Shown here piece by piece: positions 8,332 to 17,046 of a DNA stretch of 64,000 nt. The position numbers and the translations under genes are program-made. Numbering within the stretch: position 1 is the first letter of the stretch; each line of letters begins with the position of its first letter. Origin of the DNA: Bradyrhizobium sp. 139 (lineage in GTDB: Bacteria; Pseudomonadota; Alphaproteobacteria; Rhizobiales; Xanthobacteraceae); assembly GCF_023074175.1 (NCBI RefSeq), contig NZ_JADPKS010000103.1:1-64000 (forward strand). The letters are read 5' to 3'. The notes below the pieces were generated by a model. That model made no database searches. It was given only the letters and a program-made list of their open reading frames with translations, and was not told the origin of the DNA.

Positions 8332-9378
8332 ATGCTGGCTGATCGCATCGAGGCAAAATGGATCGACGCATTTTGCGAGATTTTTGAGCGATGCGCCGTC
8401 AAGGCCGGCGATACCGCGGCGATCCTCTCGGAGACCCAGTCGCGTGCGTTGAACGTTCACCTGGCAGAGCTCGCGCTGCTGCGGATGGGAGCGCGGCCGT
8501 TTCATGTGGTGATGCCGACGCCGCGTAACCGGAATATCGTGCCGGTTCGCTCAACGGGAGCGAGTGAGGCGATCCAAAAACTTGGTCCGGTCATCACTGC
8601 ACTTCAGCAGGCCGGCTTTGTCGTGGATTGCACTATCGAAGGTCTGATGCATGCCGTGGAGACACCCGAGATCCTGAAGGCCGGTGCACGGATCCTGGTG
8701 ATTTCGAACGAGCATCCCGAAGCACTGGAGCGGATGGTGCCGGACCCTGCGCTCGAGAAGCGTGTTCGCGCGGCTGCCAAGATGCTGCGTGCGACCAGGC
8801 GGATGCGGGTCACTTCGAAAGCCGGCACGGCGCTCGACGTGGACATGGCCGGAGCGTCCACGGTCGGCGTCTGGGGCTGGACTGACAAGCCCGGCACGCT
8901 TGCGCACTGGCCGGGCGGCATCGTCGTCAGCTTCCCCAAGAGCGGGACGATCAACGGCACGCTGGTGATGGCGCCCGGCGACGTCAACCTGACTTTCAAG
9001 CGCTACCTGGCATCTCCCGTGAAGATGACATTGAAGGACGATTACGTCGTAGAGCTGGAAGGCGAGGGCACGGATGCCGCGATGATGCGCGCCTATCTCG
9101 CGGCGTGGGGCGATCGCGAGGCCTATGCGGTCTCGCATGTCGGTTTCGGAATGAACCCTGGCGCCCGCTATGAAGCGCTGTCGATGTACGACCAGCGCGA
9201 CACCAACGGTACAGAGATTCGCGCTGTCTCCGGTAATTTCCTGTTCTCGACCGGAGCCAACGAATTCGCCGGCCGTTACACGGCGGGCCATTTCGATCTG
9301 CCGATGATGGGGACGACCATCGAGCTCGATGGCGTTACGGTGGTGCGTGAGGGGGTGCTTCAGGACATCTTCGGCTAG
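8332..9378 (+). CDS. NicX-like 2,5-dihydroxypyridine 5,6-dioxygenase family protein (M29 aminopeptidase fold)
   Basis: The 348-residue protein matches the length and general design of NicX, the Fe(II) enzyme that opens 2,5-dihydroxypyridine to N-formylmaleamate and that shares its fold with M29 leucyl aminopeptidases. His269 (VSHVGFGMN) and the HxD pair His320/Asp322 (TAGHFDLP) sit where the family's two-His, one-Asp metal site is expected. It is the last gene of the ABC transporter operon, 38 bases after the second permease, with GGGAG before the ATG. Its stop overlaps the convergent dehydrogenase gene by 4 bases. It could instead be an M29-like hydrolase or act on another heterocycle. Confidence 0.72.
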   Translation: MLADRIEAKWIDAFCEIFERCAVKAGDTAAILSETQSRALNVHLAELALLRMGARPFHVVMPTPRNRNIVPVRSTGASEAIQKLGPVITALQQAGFVVDCTIEGLMHAVETPEILKAGARILVISNEHPEALERMVPDPALEKRVRAAAKMLRATRRMRVTSKAGTALDVDMAGASTVGVWGWTDKPGTLAHWPGGIVVSFPKSGTINGTLVMAPGDVNLTFKRYLASPVKMTLKDDYVVELEGEGTDAAMMRAYLAAWGDREAYAVSHVGFGMNPGARYEALSMYDQRDTNGTEIRAVSGNFLFSTGANEFAGRYTAGHFDLPMMGTTIELDGVTVVREGVLQDIFG

Positions 9379-10367
9379 CCGCGATCGAGCACCGGTCGCC
9401 GCGCCAGGTCGAAGTGCCGGAGCAGGTCGACCATGGCTTGAAGCCGTTTTGCCCGATAGGCGTCGACGTCGAGGCCGGAATAATCGAGAAAGCCTGCGCC
9501 CGTTCGTAGGCCAATCCGGCCCTCGTGCATGTTCCGCGAGATGACCTCCGGCGCACGATAGCGGTCGCTGCCGAGCGCGCCTTCGAGATACCGGCTGGCG
9601 TAATAGAGGATGTCGCCGCCGCCCCAGTCGATGAACTCGAGCAGCCCGAGGACCGCATAGCGGAAGCCAAAGCCGTAGCGGATCGCCTTGTCGATCTCCT
9701 CGGCGCTGGCGACGCCTTCCTCGACCATGCGCGCGGCTTCGTTCATCGCCAGCGCTTGGATGCGCGGAACGATGAAGCCCGGCGTCGCCGCGCAAACCAC
9801 CGGCACCTTGCCAATGCCTTCGAGTAGCGCCTTGACCTCGTCGATGATGGCGGGATCGGTGGCTTTGCCGGGCGAGACTTCCACCAGCGGGATAAGATAG
9901 GCCGGGTTGAGCCAATGCACGTTGAGGAAGCGGCGGGGATTCACGATCGCGCCGGAGAGATCGTCGACGAGGATGGTCGACGTCGTCGATGCGATGATCG
10001 TATCGGGGCCGACTTGTTTTGAGGCCGCTCCTAGCACATCCCGCTTTAGCTCTACGACTTCGGGGACCCCCTCAAAGACTATCCCCGCATTGGATAGCGC
10101 TATACCGCCCTGATTGGCCGGCACCACCGAGACCCGTGCGACGAGCGGATCAACATCTGCATCGGTCAGCAGCCCCAGCTTCGAGAGGCTAGCGAAAGTC
10201 TTCCTGACCTCGCCGAGCGCGTCCCCTTGCAGCTTGGCGAATTCGTCCGCGGAACGCGCTTTGACATCGATCATCGCGACCATATGCCCCGCATAGGCGA
10301 ACGCGACGGCGATGCCGCGGCCCATGCGGCCGGCCCCGAGACAGGCAATGTTGGCTCGGCTCGTCAT
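9375..10367 (-). CDS. 3-hydroxyacyl-CoA dehydrogenase family protein (NAD-binding)
   Basis: The 330-residue protein has an N-terminal Rossmann motif (CLGAGRMGRGIAVAFAYAGH), the family stretch IIASTTSTILVDDLSG, the catalytic RFLNVHWLNPAYLIPLVEV, and a C-terminal helical domain (TPGFIVPRIQALAMNEAARM). It should oxidise a 3-hydroxyacyl-CoA or related 3-hydroxy acid. It is the last of five tightly packed genes read leftward from 15111, with a 3-base gap from the preceding gene. The HxxN pattern (HWLNP) differs slightly from the usual HFFNP of fatty-acid enzymes, which suggests a special substrate. Confidence 0.87.
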   Translation of the reverse strand: MTSRANIACLGAGRMGRGIAVAFAYAGHMVAMIDVKARSADEFAKLQGDALGEVRKTFASLSKLGLLTDADVDPLVARVSVVPANQGGIALSNAGIVFEGVPEVVELKRDVLGAASKQVGPDTIIASTTSTILVDDLSGAIVNPRRFLNVHWLNPAYLIPLVEVSPGKATDPAIIDEVKALLEGIGKVPVVCAATPGFIVPRIQALAMNEAARMVEEGVASAEEIDKAIRYGFGFRYAVLGLLEFIDWGGGDILYYASRYLEGALGSDRYRAPEVISRNMHEGRIGLRTGAGFLDYSGLDVDAYRAKRLQAMVDLLRHFDLARRPVLDRG

Positions 10368-10370
10368 CGG

Positions 10371-11459
10371 TCAAAATCCCTTGCGAAGAAGCGTCTGCAG
10401 GTCGGCCTTGCCGAGATTGCCGAGCCCCAGGGTCTCGAGCGTTCGGCCGCCCTGCCCAAAATCCTCGCCGCAGATCGTACCGCCGATGGCCAGGAAAGCC
10501 CTAGCCAGCGGCGTCGCCACGCCCGCTAGGTCGGCGACGGAGACCAGCAGCGATAGCCCAAGCCGCAAATCTTCACGCATGTAGCGGTGCTCCCTCAGCA
10601 CGATCCGCTCGCGCCAGTCACCGGAATCGGTCAGCCGGTCATGCGAGCCGCGCCCATACATCCAGATATCGCCTTCCCTCGCATAATGATGGGCGAGCGG
10701 AAAATGCGGTGCGCCATATCCGAGTGCCTCACGCACGGCGATCCGCTCGGCGTCGAGTGCATCCGTAACTCGGCGAATCGCGGCTTGCGTTCCTTCCTTG
10801 TGGATGTCCCACCGCTCGAAATGCTCGATCGGGCCCGCATTCATCACGATCAGCGGCGGATGTATAATCGGGCCTGCGTTCATCAGCGCGCCGGAGAGAG
10901 CATCTCCGCACGGCTCGACCGCGCCGGGAAAAACCTGTCCAATCACCTCAAGTGCACGCGGCGCCTGATTGAGCGGGAAAACGCCGACCGGCAGTCGCTT
11001 GGCGCGGATGGTGATCGCGACCTCGAATGGCCCGTGCTTGCGGGTCAGCCAAGGCAAGGTCCCGGTCTCGGCAAAGCTCGCTTTTGCAGGGTTGCCGGCG
11101 TCCCTCGCAGCCTGGGCGAAGATCATCGAGCCGAATGTCGCTGGCGGCAGAAATACGACTTGTTCGTCCCGCAAATGCGGTGCGAGCAGTCGCGCGATAT
11201 CCGGCTGCGCGAATGCGGGAACCGGGCACAGGATCAGCTCCGTGCCGTTGACGGCTTCGGCGATATCGGTCGTCACCAGCGTCAGCTTGACGTCGTGACG
11301 GCCCTTGTGGTCCTTCACCACAATGCGTGAGCCGGCGGCGCGATGCACTGCGACCTGCTCTGCGTCGCGGCGCCAGAGCCGGACCTCGTGCCTCGACAGC
11401 GCAAAATCGCCTGCGGCCGCGAAAGAGCCGTTTCCCCCACCCAGAACCGCAATCTTCAA
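10371..11459 (-). CDS. NAD/NADP octopine/opine dehydrogenase family protein
   Basis: The 362-residue protein opens with MKIAVLGGGNGSFAAAGDFAL, a Rossmann nucleotide site with the GGGNGxxxxA form typical of octopine/nopaline dehydrogenases. The second domain contains ALMNAGPIIHPPLIVMNAGPIE with the conserved Asn and His of that family, then a long helical C-terminus. Opine dehydrogenases reductively couple an amino acid to a 2-oxo acid or run in reverse. It overlaps the ligase gene by 4 bases, so it belongs to the catabolic operon. Its role there is not obvious; it could process an amino-containing intermediate. Confidence 0.82.
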   Translation of the reverse strand: MKIAVLGGGNGSFAAAGDFALSRHEVRLWRRDAEQVAVHRAAGSRIVVKDHKGRHDVKLTLVTTDIAEAVNGTELILCPVPAFAQPDIARLLAPHLRDEQVVFLPPATFGSMIFAQAARDAGNPAKASFAETGTLPWLTRKHGPFEVAITIRAKRLPVGVFPLNQAPRALEVIGQVFPGAVEPCGDALSGALMNAGPIIHPPLIVMNAGPIEHFERWDIHKEGTQAAIRRVTDALDAERIAVREALGYGAPHFPLAHHYAREGDIWMYGRGSHDRLTDSGDWRERIVLREHRYMREDLRLGLSLLVSVADLAGVATPLARAFLAIGGTICGEDFGQGGRTLETLGLGNLGKADLQTLLRKGF

Positions 11460-12991
11460 GATGCTTCTCCTTGCGCGCGCGACTGCGCATCAAGCTGCTT
11501 CAGCAGGAAATGCTGGACCTTACCGAGCGCGGTGCGCGGCAGGTCGGCGACGAAGACGATGTCGCGCGGAACCTTGTAACGGGCGAGCTGTGCCTGAAGA
11601 TGCGCTCTCAGCTCGTCCGCTTCGGGCCGCCAGCCGAATCGCGGGATGACATAAGCGATCGGCACCTCGTCCCAGCGTGGATCGGGCCGGCCGATCACGG
11701 CGCATTCGCTGACATCGGGATGTTCTAGAAGGACGCGTTCGACCTCGGCCGGGTAAACGTTCTCGCCGCCGGAAATGATCATGTTCTTCTTGCGGTCGCG
11801 GACCCAGAAATAGCCGTCCGCGTCGCGCAGGCCGATATCGCCGGTGCGATACCAGCCGTCGTGCAGCGCATCGCGCGTGGCATCTGCATTGCCCCAATAT
11901 TCGAAGAACACGTTGGGGCCGCGCACCGCAATCTCGCCGGACGTGCCCGCCGGCACCTCGTTGCCGGTCTGATCGATCACCTTTGCCTCACAGCACAAGC
12001 CGGCAAGTCCGGTTGATCCCGTACGCGACAGATCGCCGCCAAACCGGGTGTAGACCGCGATGGGGCAGGTTTCCGTTGAGCCGTAGACCTGAAGCACCGG
12101 TACACCGCGGGCGACGAAGCGGTCGATTAGGTGTGGCGGCACGATGCTCGAACCGGTGGCAACCGCCTTCAGCGACGACAGATCGGCTGTAGCCCAGGCG
12201 GGATGCTCGCTCACGGCCTGGATGATTGCTGGCACCATGACCGTCAGCGTTGGCCGGTCATGCGCGACTGCAGCGAGTGTCGTTTCCGGCGTGAAGCGGG
12301 CGTGGATCGTGACGGTCGCGCCAAGCTGGAGTGCCGGCGTGGTTTGGATGTTGAGGCCGCCGACATGGAAGAACGGCAGTACGGTCAGCACGTGATCGTC
12401 GGATGTCATGTTGTGCATGTGCTGGCTCATGACGCCGTTCCAGAGCAACGCCTCCTGCCGCAGCACCGCGCCTTTGGGCCGTCCAGTCGTTCCTGATGTG
12501 TAGACAATGAGGAGCGGACAGGAGAGATCAGCGTGCGGATTGGGACCGGTGCCCTCGCTGCGAGCCAGCAGATTTTCGAACGTCGTGCCGCGCGGCGGAT
12601 CGAAATCGAGGCCGACAACAGCAGTCCCCGGTGCAGTCTGCGCAAGCTCGGGAAGAACTCCCTCAAATGCCTGCTCGATCACCAGCACCTTGGCGCCCGC
12701 ATCGGTGAGAATGAAGAGCTGCTCGGCGATGGCCAGCCGCCAGTTCAGCGGCACCAGCATCGCGCCGAGCCGCGCGCACGCGTAGAGCAGAACCAGATAG
12801 TCCGGTCGGTTCAAACTGAGGATCGCGACGCGGTCGCCCCGGCCGACGCCGAGCTCCTGCTTCAAGGCCGTTGCAGTCCGCTCGATGCGTGCTGCGAATG
12901 CGGAATAGCTCAGCCGCTCCCCTTCGAAGGCGACGGCCGTCTTGTCTGGCGCGAACGCCGCATTGCGGTCGATCAGACTGCAGAGGTCCAC
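11456..12991 (-). CDS. Class I adenylate-forming acyl-CoA synthetase
   Basis: The 511-residue enzyme contains the P-loop-like VYTSGTTGRPKGAVL, the A5 motif VYGSTETCPIA, the A7 motif GWYRTGDIG and the hinge/C-terminal RDRKKNMIISGGENVYPAEVE with the catalytic lysine in the A10-like PRTALGKVQHFLLK. It activates a carboxylic acid through an acyl-AMP to its CoA thioester. It lies 2 bases after the acyl-CoA dehydrogenase gene and overlaps the opine dehydrogenase gene. A second ligase at 23293 is of the benzoate/aminobenzoate type, so this one probably activates a ring-opened or other acid. Confidence 0.92.
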   Translation of the reverse strand: MDLCSLIDRNAAFAPDKTAVAFEGERLSYSAFAARIERTATALKQELGVGRGDRVAILSLNRPDYLVLLYACARLGAMLVPLNWRLAIAEQLFILTDAGAKVLVIEQAFEGVLPELAQTAPGTAVVGLDFDPPRGTTFENLLARSEGTGPNPHADLSCPLLIVYTSGTTGRPKGAVLRQEALLWNGVMSQHMHNMTSDDHVLTVLPFFHVGGLNIQTTPALQLGATVTIHARFTPETTLAAVAHDRPTLTVMVPAIIQAVSEHPAWATADLSSLKAVATGSSIVPPHLIDRFVARGVPVLQVYGSTETCPIAVYTRFGGDLSRTGSTGLAGLCCEAKVIDQTGNEVPAGTSGEIAVRGPNVFFEYWGNADATRDALHDGWYRTGDIGLRDADGYFWVRDRKKNMIISGGENVYPAEVERVLLEHPDVSECAVIGRPDPRWDEVPIAYVIPRFGWRPEADELRAHLQAQLARYKVPRDIVFVADLPRTALGKVQHFLLKQLDAQSRAQGEAS

Positions 12992-12993
12992 CG

Positions 12994-14283
12994 TCAGTCG
13001 TCTGTCTCGCCGGCCTCGTACAGCGCCTCGCGGCCGATGCGGTCGAGGCAGAGTTCGGCCGTCCAGGGCAGCATCAGCGAGCCGCAGCGGCTGTCGCGAT
13101 AGATCCGTTCCAGCGGCAGCGAACGGAGCATGGACTGGCCGCCGCAGGTGCGGATCGCGAGCGCCGCGAGCTCATTGGCGCCTTCCATCACCGAATATTG
13201 CGCGGCATAGGCGCGCAGCACCTGCTCCTTGCTTGGACTAGAGCGAGCCTCGGTGACGGCCTGGAACCAGACCGCCTTGATCTGCTCAAGCTTGATCTGC
13301 ATCTGCGCAACCGTGATCTGCTTGGTCGGGTACATCCGGCGTTTGACCGGCGGCATGCCCGGCACCTCGCCGCGAAGATAGCGCACGGTGAAATCATAGG
13401 CGGCTTGCGCCAGGCCCATATAGGTTGGCGACAGTGTCAGGAACATGTGTGGCCAGCGCATCGCAGCCTGGAAGTAGACGCCGCGCGGCATCAGCGCAGA
13501 ATCCTCCGGCACGAACACGTCCTTGAATAGCAGCGTCCGCGAGACCGTCGCGCGCATGCCGAGCGGATCCCAGTCGCCGACGACCGAAACGCCTTCCGAT
13601 TTCGCAGGGATGGCGAGGTAAAGCGTATTGCGGCGCGAAGCCTTCTCGCCTTCCTCGATCTCGGTGCAGAGCACGCCGTAATAGTCGGCGTGACCGGAAA
13701 GCGATGCAAAGATCTTCTTGCCGTTGACGATCCAGCCGCCCTCCGCGGGCTTTGCCTCCGTGCCGAAGGCGACGCCGCCTGCGGCCGCGGCGCCGCCCTC
13801 GGAGAAGGGCTGCGAATAGATCGCGCCATCCTCGACGATGCGCTTGTAATGAACCGCGCGCCGCCGTTCGTGCTCGGCGCGGGTCTCCGCGTCCATGTCG
13901 AGATCGTCGGCGAGCGGACCCGACCATAGGGTCGAGCAGACGTGCATGTTCCAGGTCAGCGCGGTCGCGCCGCAGTAGCGGCCGATCTCGGCTGCCGCCA
14001 AAGCATATGTCTGATAGTTCGCGCCGAGTCCGCCGTGCTTCTTGGGAACGGCAATGCCGAGCAGGCCGACCCGATGCAGGTCGCGATAATTCTCGGTCGG
14101 GAAGATCGCCTCGCGATCGTAAGTTGCGGCGCGACCGGCGAACACACTCTGACCGATCTCGCGGGCGCGCGCGATGATGCCGGCCTGCTCGTCGCTCAGG
14201 CGGAATGCGACGGGATCGAAGATCGGCGCATCCAGCGCGACCTTGTCGGTCGCGCCGATGTTCTTGCTGACTTGCATGGTCAT
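12994..14283 (-). CDS. Acyl-CoA dehydrogenase family protein
   Basis: The 429-residue flavoprotein has the acyl-CoA dehydrogenase plan: N-terminal helical domain with GLLGIAVPKKHGGLGANY, central beta domain with YSQPFSEGGAAAAGG and WIVNGKKIFASLSGHADYY, and a C-terminal helical domain with YRDSRCGSLMLPWTAE. It should introduce a double bond into a CoA thioester and pass electrons to ETF. It is the second gene of the five-gene leftward operon. Either ATG 14283 or ATG 14277 could start it. No reductase is adjacent, so a monooxygenase role is less likely than for the gene at 119. Confidence 0.9.
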   Translation of the reverse strand: MTMQVSKNIGATDKVALDAPIFDPVAFRLSDEQAGIIARAREIGQSVFAGRAATYDREAIFPTENYRDLHRVGLLGIAVPKKHGGLGANYQTYALAAAEIGRYCGATALTWNMHVCSTLWSGPLADDLDMDAETRAEHERRRAVHYKRIVEDGAIYSQPFSEGGAAAAGGVAFGTEAKPAEGGWIVNGKKIFASLSGHADYYGVLCTEIEEGEKASRRNTLYLAIPAKSEGVSVVGDWDPLGMRATVSRTLLFKDVFVPEDSALMPRGVYFQAAMRWPHMFLTLSPTYMGLAQAAYDFTVRYLRGEVPGMPPVKRRMYPTKQITVAQMQIKLEQIKAVWFQAVTEARSSPSKEQVLRAYAAQYSVMEGANELAALAIRTCGGQSMLRSLPLERIYRDSRCGSLMLPWTAELCLDRIGREALYEAGETDD

Positions 14284-14295
14284 TGCGCAGTCACC

Positions 14296-15111
14296 CTACG
14301 GTTTGGTGGCGACGGAGTTCAGGAACCGGCCGAGAGCCTCGTCAAAGGCATCAGGGCGTTCAAGATTGGCGAGATGGCCGACGCCAGCCAGCTCGACATA
14401 TTCGGCCGAGGGAATGAATGTTGCCGTCTTCGCCATCATCGGCGCAGGAGCATTGTTGTCGTTGGACCCGGACAGCAACAGCGTCGGGACGGAAATGTTC
14501 TTGAGTGAGTTGCGCTGATCGAAGCCGATCAAAGCCAGCATCATGGCGCGATAACTTGCCTCGGGCACGCTACCCATGCACTCGCGCGCAAGCTCGATTC
14601 CCGTCGGATCAGGATCGTCGCCGACCAGCTCCTTCACCAGGGAGGGTGCCAGCGACTTCATCGTCTCGCCGCGATCGAGCGGCTCAAGCCGCGCCGCGAT
14701 GAACGATTTCTGCCAGTCTCCGTCGGCCCTGCCGAAGGCTGGGCTGGTCTGCGCAAGGACGACCGCGCGCGCCAGTTTCGGAGATTGCGCCAGCGATTTC
14801 TGGACGATCATGCCGCCGATCGAATGGCCGACCAGAATTGGCCTGTTCGCACTAAGCTGCTCAATGAATTGCTGGAGCGCATCCGCCAGGGCAGCGATGC
14901 TGACACTGGCGAGCGGAGCCGATCCACCGTAGCCCGGCATGTCCCACGCGATCGCGTGGAAGCGGTCGCCAAATGTGGCAAGCTGATGCCGCCAAGCCCG
15001 CGCCGCGCCGCCGATGCCATGCAGGAAAATCAGGGGTGTCGCGTTCGGATCGCCCGCGGCTTCATAGGCAAAGCGTCCGTCTTTTGTTATCATTGGCGAA
15101 GGCTGCGACAC
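14296..15111 (-). CDS. Alpha/beta hydrolase
   Basis: The 271-residue protein has the nucleophile elbow GHSIGG, the oxyanion region FLHGIGG, an acid residue in LLLSGSNDNNAP and the catalytic histidine in AGVGHLANLERP. It resembles 3-oxoadipate enol-lactonases and the hydrolases of aromatic catabolic clusters. It is the first gene of the leftward operon, 61 bases from operator A, so it is probably the first target of the local MarR protein there. It might hydrolyse a CoA thioester, a lactone or a ring-fission product; the sequence does not decide. Confidence 0.88.
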   Translation of the reverse strand: MSQPSPMITKDGRFAYEAAGDPNATPLIFLHGIGGAARAWRHQLATFGDRFHAIAWDMPGYGGSAPLASVSIAALADALQQFIEQLSANRPILVGHSIGGMIVQKSLAQSPKLARAVVLAQTSPAFGRADGDWQKSFIAARLEPLDRGETMKSLAPSLVKELVGDDPDPTGIELARECMGSVPEASYRAMMLALIGFDQRNSLKNISVPTLLLSGSNDNNAPAPMMAKTATFIPSAEYVELAGVGHLANLERPDAFDEALGRFLNSVATKP

Positions 15112-15171
15112 GCGACATCCTTTGGCTGGGCCCCGCGATGCTAACAGGCCTGTGAGGGATGGGAAGAGATA

Positions 15172-15187
15172 ATTTTATACTTAAAGC
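15172..15187. promoter_or_regulatory. Operator A of the MarR regulon (ATTTTATACTTAAAGC)
   Basis: One of six related 16-bp near-palindromes in this cluster. It lies 61 bases before the hydrolase start and forms a pair with operator B, 80 bases away, in the divergent promoter region. Binding by the MarR protein encoded at 22625 is inferred. Confidence 0.6.
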
Positions 15188-15251
15188 AATTTTCGGGCCG
15201 GTCTCTGGCGCGATGGCGTTCGCGGCGTCGATCGGCGCCTTCATTGCAAAA

Positions 15252-15267
15252 ACTTGAAGGTTAAAAT
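15252..15267. promoter_or_regulatory. Operator B of the MarR regulon (ACTTGAAGGTTAAAAT)
   Basis: Second site of the divergent region, ending 40 bases before the SDR start. It keeps the CTTGAAG and TTAAAAT arms of the consensus. Its position near the expected promoter core suggests repression. Confidence 0.62.
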
Positions 15268-15307
15268 ATATCGGAAGAACGATCAGCAGATTTCTGGGAG
15301 CCAGCGC

Positions 15308-16069
15308 ATGTCCGGATTGCCGCACTCGCCGCACGCGCTGGTGACCGGTGGCGGTCGCGGCATCGGCCACGCAATAGCTGCTTCTCTCGTCGGCGCCGGT
15401 GCCACCGTAACCGTGCTTGGCCGGAATGCAGCAACTCTCGCAGAGGCTGTCCACGCAGGCGCGGCGCATTTTGCAGCTGTTGCCGACGTCTCCGATGAAG
15501 CGTCGTTGAAGGCCGCCATCGCTGAAGCCAGTGCGCGGAAGCCGATCGACATCCTGATTGCCAATGCGGGCAGCGCTGAATCGGCGCCATTCGCGAAATC
15601 GGATAGCGCTCTCTTTAGCCGCATGATGGACGTCAACTTCATGGGCGTGGTCCATGCCATCCGTGGCGTGCTGCCAGGGATGAAGGATCGCCCCTATGGC
15701 CGCATTGTCGCAATTGCATCGACGGCCGGGCTCAAGGGTTATGCTTATGTCAGCGCCTACACGGCCGCCAAGCACGCCGTGGTCGGTCTCGTCCGTTCGC
15801 TTGCGCTCGAGATGGCCGGAAGCAACGTGACCGTGAACGCGGTCTGCCCTGGTTTCACCGATACCGATCTCGTCGCCGGCAGCATCGAGAACATCATGAA
15901 GAAGACCGGCAGGAGCCGCGAGCAGGCGATCGCCGAGCTCGCGCAGCACAATCCGCAGGGACGGCTGATCACGCCTCAAGAGGTGGCAGACGCCGTGCTT
16001 TGGTTGTGCGGCGAGGGCGCTGGTGCGATCACAGGACAAGCGATCGCGGTTGCCGGCGGCGAGATCTAG
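15308..16069 (+). CDS. SDR family NAD(P)-dependent oxidoreductase
   Basis: The 253-residue short-chain dehydrogenase has the cofactor motif TGGGRGIG, the NAG motif (IANAGSAES), the catalytic Ser in IVAIASTAG and YTAAK (Tyr/Lys), and the C-terminal VNAVCPGFTDTDLV. It is FabG-like in length and plan. The ATG at 15308 follows GGGAG; an upstream TTG at 15254 would overlap operator B and is rejected. Together with the enoyl-CoA hydratase 43 bases downstream it forms a rightward unit, probably acting on alicyclic or beta-oxidation intermediates formed after the monooxygenase/reductase. Confidence 0.92.
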   Translation: MSGLPHSPHALVTGGGRGIGHAIAASLVGAGATVTVLGRNAATLAEAVHAGAAHFAAVADVSDEASLKAAIAEASARKPIDILIANAGSAESAPFAKSDSALFSRMMDVNFMGVVHAIRGVLPGMKDRPYGRIVAIASTAGLKGYAYVSAYTAAKHAVVGLVRSLALEMAGSNVTVNAVCPGFTDTDLVAGSIENIMKKTGRSREQAIAELAQHNPQGRLITPQEVADAVLWLCGEGAGAITGQAIAVAGGEI

Positions 16070-16112
16070 CGTGCTTGGCGCAGGCGCGGAACAATGAGCT
16101 TAAGGAGATCGC

Positions 16113-16949
16113 ATGAGCAGACCAGCCAATCTCGTGACCGTGCCGCTGGCGGACTATTCGCCGCAGCACTTCCTGCTGGCCGTGGTCGATGGTGTTGCGA
16201 CAGTCAGGCTCAATCGTCCCGAACGAAAGAACCCGCTGACTTTTGAGAGCTACCGGGAACTGACCGATTTCTTCCGCGCCTGCGCGTTCGACGACGACGT
16301 GAAGTCTATCGTCGTCACCGGCGCCGGGGCCAACTTCTCGTCCGGCGGCGATGTGTTCGAGATCATTGGTCCGCTCGTGAAAATGGACACCAAGGGGCTG
16401 ACCGCCTTTACGCGGATGACGGGTGACCTCGTCAAGGCGATGCGGGCCTGCCCGCAGCCAATCGTTGCCGCCGTGGAGGGGATCTGCGCCGGCGCGGGCG
16501 CGATCATCGCCATGGCGTCTGACCTGCGGCTGGCGGCGAGCGCGGCCAAGGTCGCATTCCTCTTCAACAAGGTGGGGCTTGCCGGCTGCGACATGGGCGC
16601 CTGCGCGATCCTGCCGAGGATCATCGGACAGTCCCGCGCCTCCGAGCTGCTCTACACCGGCCGGTTCATGACCGCGGAGGAGGGCGAGCGCTGGGGTTTC
16701 TTCAGCCGCATTGTGACGCCGGAGCAGGTGCTGGCCCAGGCGCAGCTGCTGGCCAAGCAGATTGCCGAAGGGCCGACCTTCGCCAACACGATGACCAAGC
16801 GGATGCTGGCGATGGAATGGGCGATGTCGGTGGAGGAGGCGATCGAGGCGGAGGCTATTGCCCAAGCCCTGTGTATGACCACGGCCGACTTCGAACGCGC
16901 CTTCGAGGCCTTCGCCAACAAGGTCAAGCCGGTCTTCAGGGGCGATTAG
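16113..16949 (+). CDS. Enoyl-CoA hydratase/isomerase family protein
   Basis: The 278-residue crotonase-family protein has the oxyanion-hole segments GAGANFSSGGDVFEI and VEGICAGAGAIIAMASDLRLA, with RLNRPERKNPLTFESY near the N-terminus. A clear AAGGAG lies before the ATG. In this operon it probably hydrates an unsaturated CoA thioester, or hydrolyses a cyclic 2-oxo-acyl-CoA ring as some crotonases do. It pairs with the SDR gene just upstream. Confidence 0.92.
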   Translation: MSRPANLVTVPLADYSPQHFLLAVVDGVATVRLNRPERKNPLTFESYRELTDFFRACAFDDDVKSIVVTGAGANFSSGGDVFEIIGPLVKMDTKGLTAFTRMTGDLVKAMRACPQPIVAAVEGICAGAGAIIAMASDLRLAASAAKVAFLFNKVGLAGCDMGACAILPRIIGQSRASELLYTGRFMTAEEGERWGFFSRIVTPEQVLAQAQLLAKQIAEGPTFANTMTKRMLAMEWAMSVEEAIEAEAIAQALCMTTADFERAFEAFANKVKPVFRGD

Positions 16950-16998
16950 CCTGTCGACTTTCCGCGCCCTGGCCGACAACGGGGGCTTGCGCGAAATT

Positions 16999-17014
16999 AT
17001 TTTAGGCTTAAAAT
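16999..17014. promoter_or_regulatory. Operator C of the MarR regulon (ATTTTAGGCTTAAAAT)
   Basis: The most symmetrical of the six copies: ATTTTA and TAAAAT arms around GGCT. It ends 32 bases before the ATG of the fused monooxygenase/reductase gene, inside the 97-base gap after the enoyl-CoA hydratase. The long gap plus the site suggests a separate promoter for the 17047-20704 unit. Confidence 0.68.
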
Positions 17015-17046
17015 AGTTTCATAGCCGATTGAATTGGCGAGGCCCC

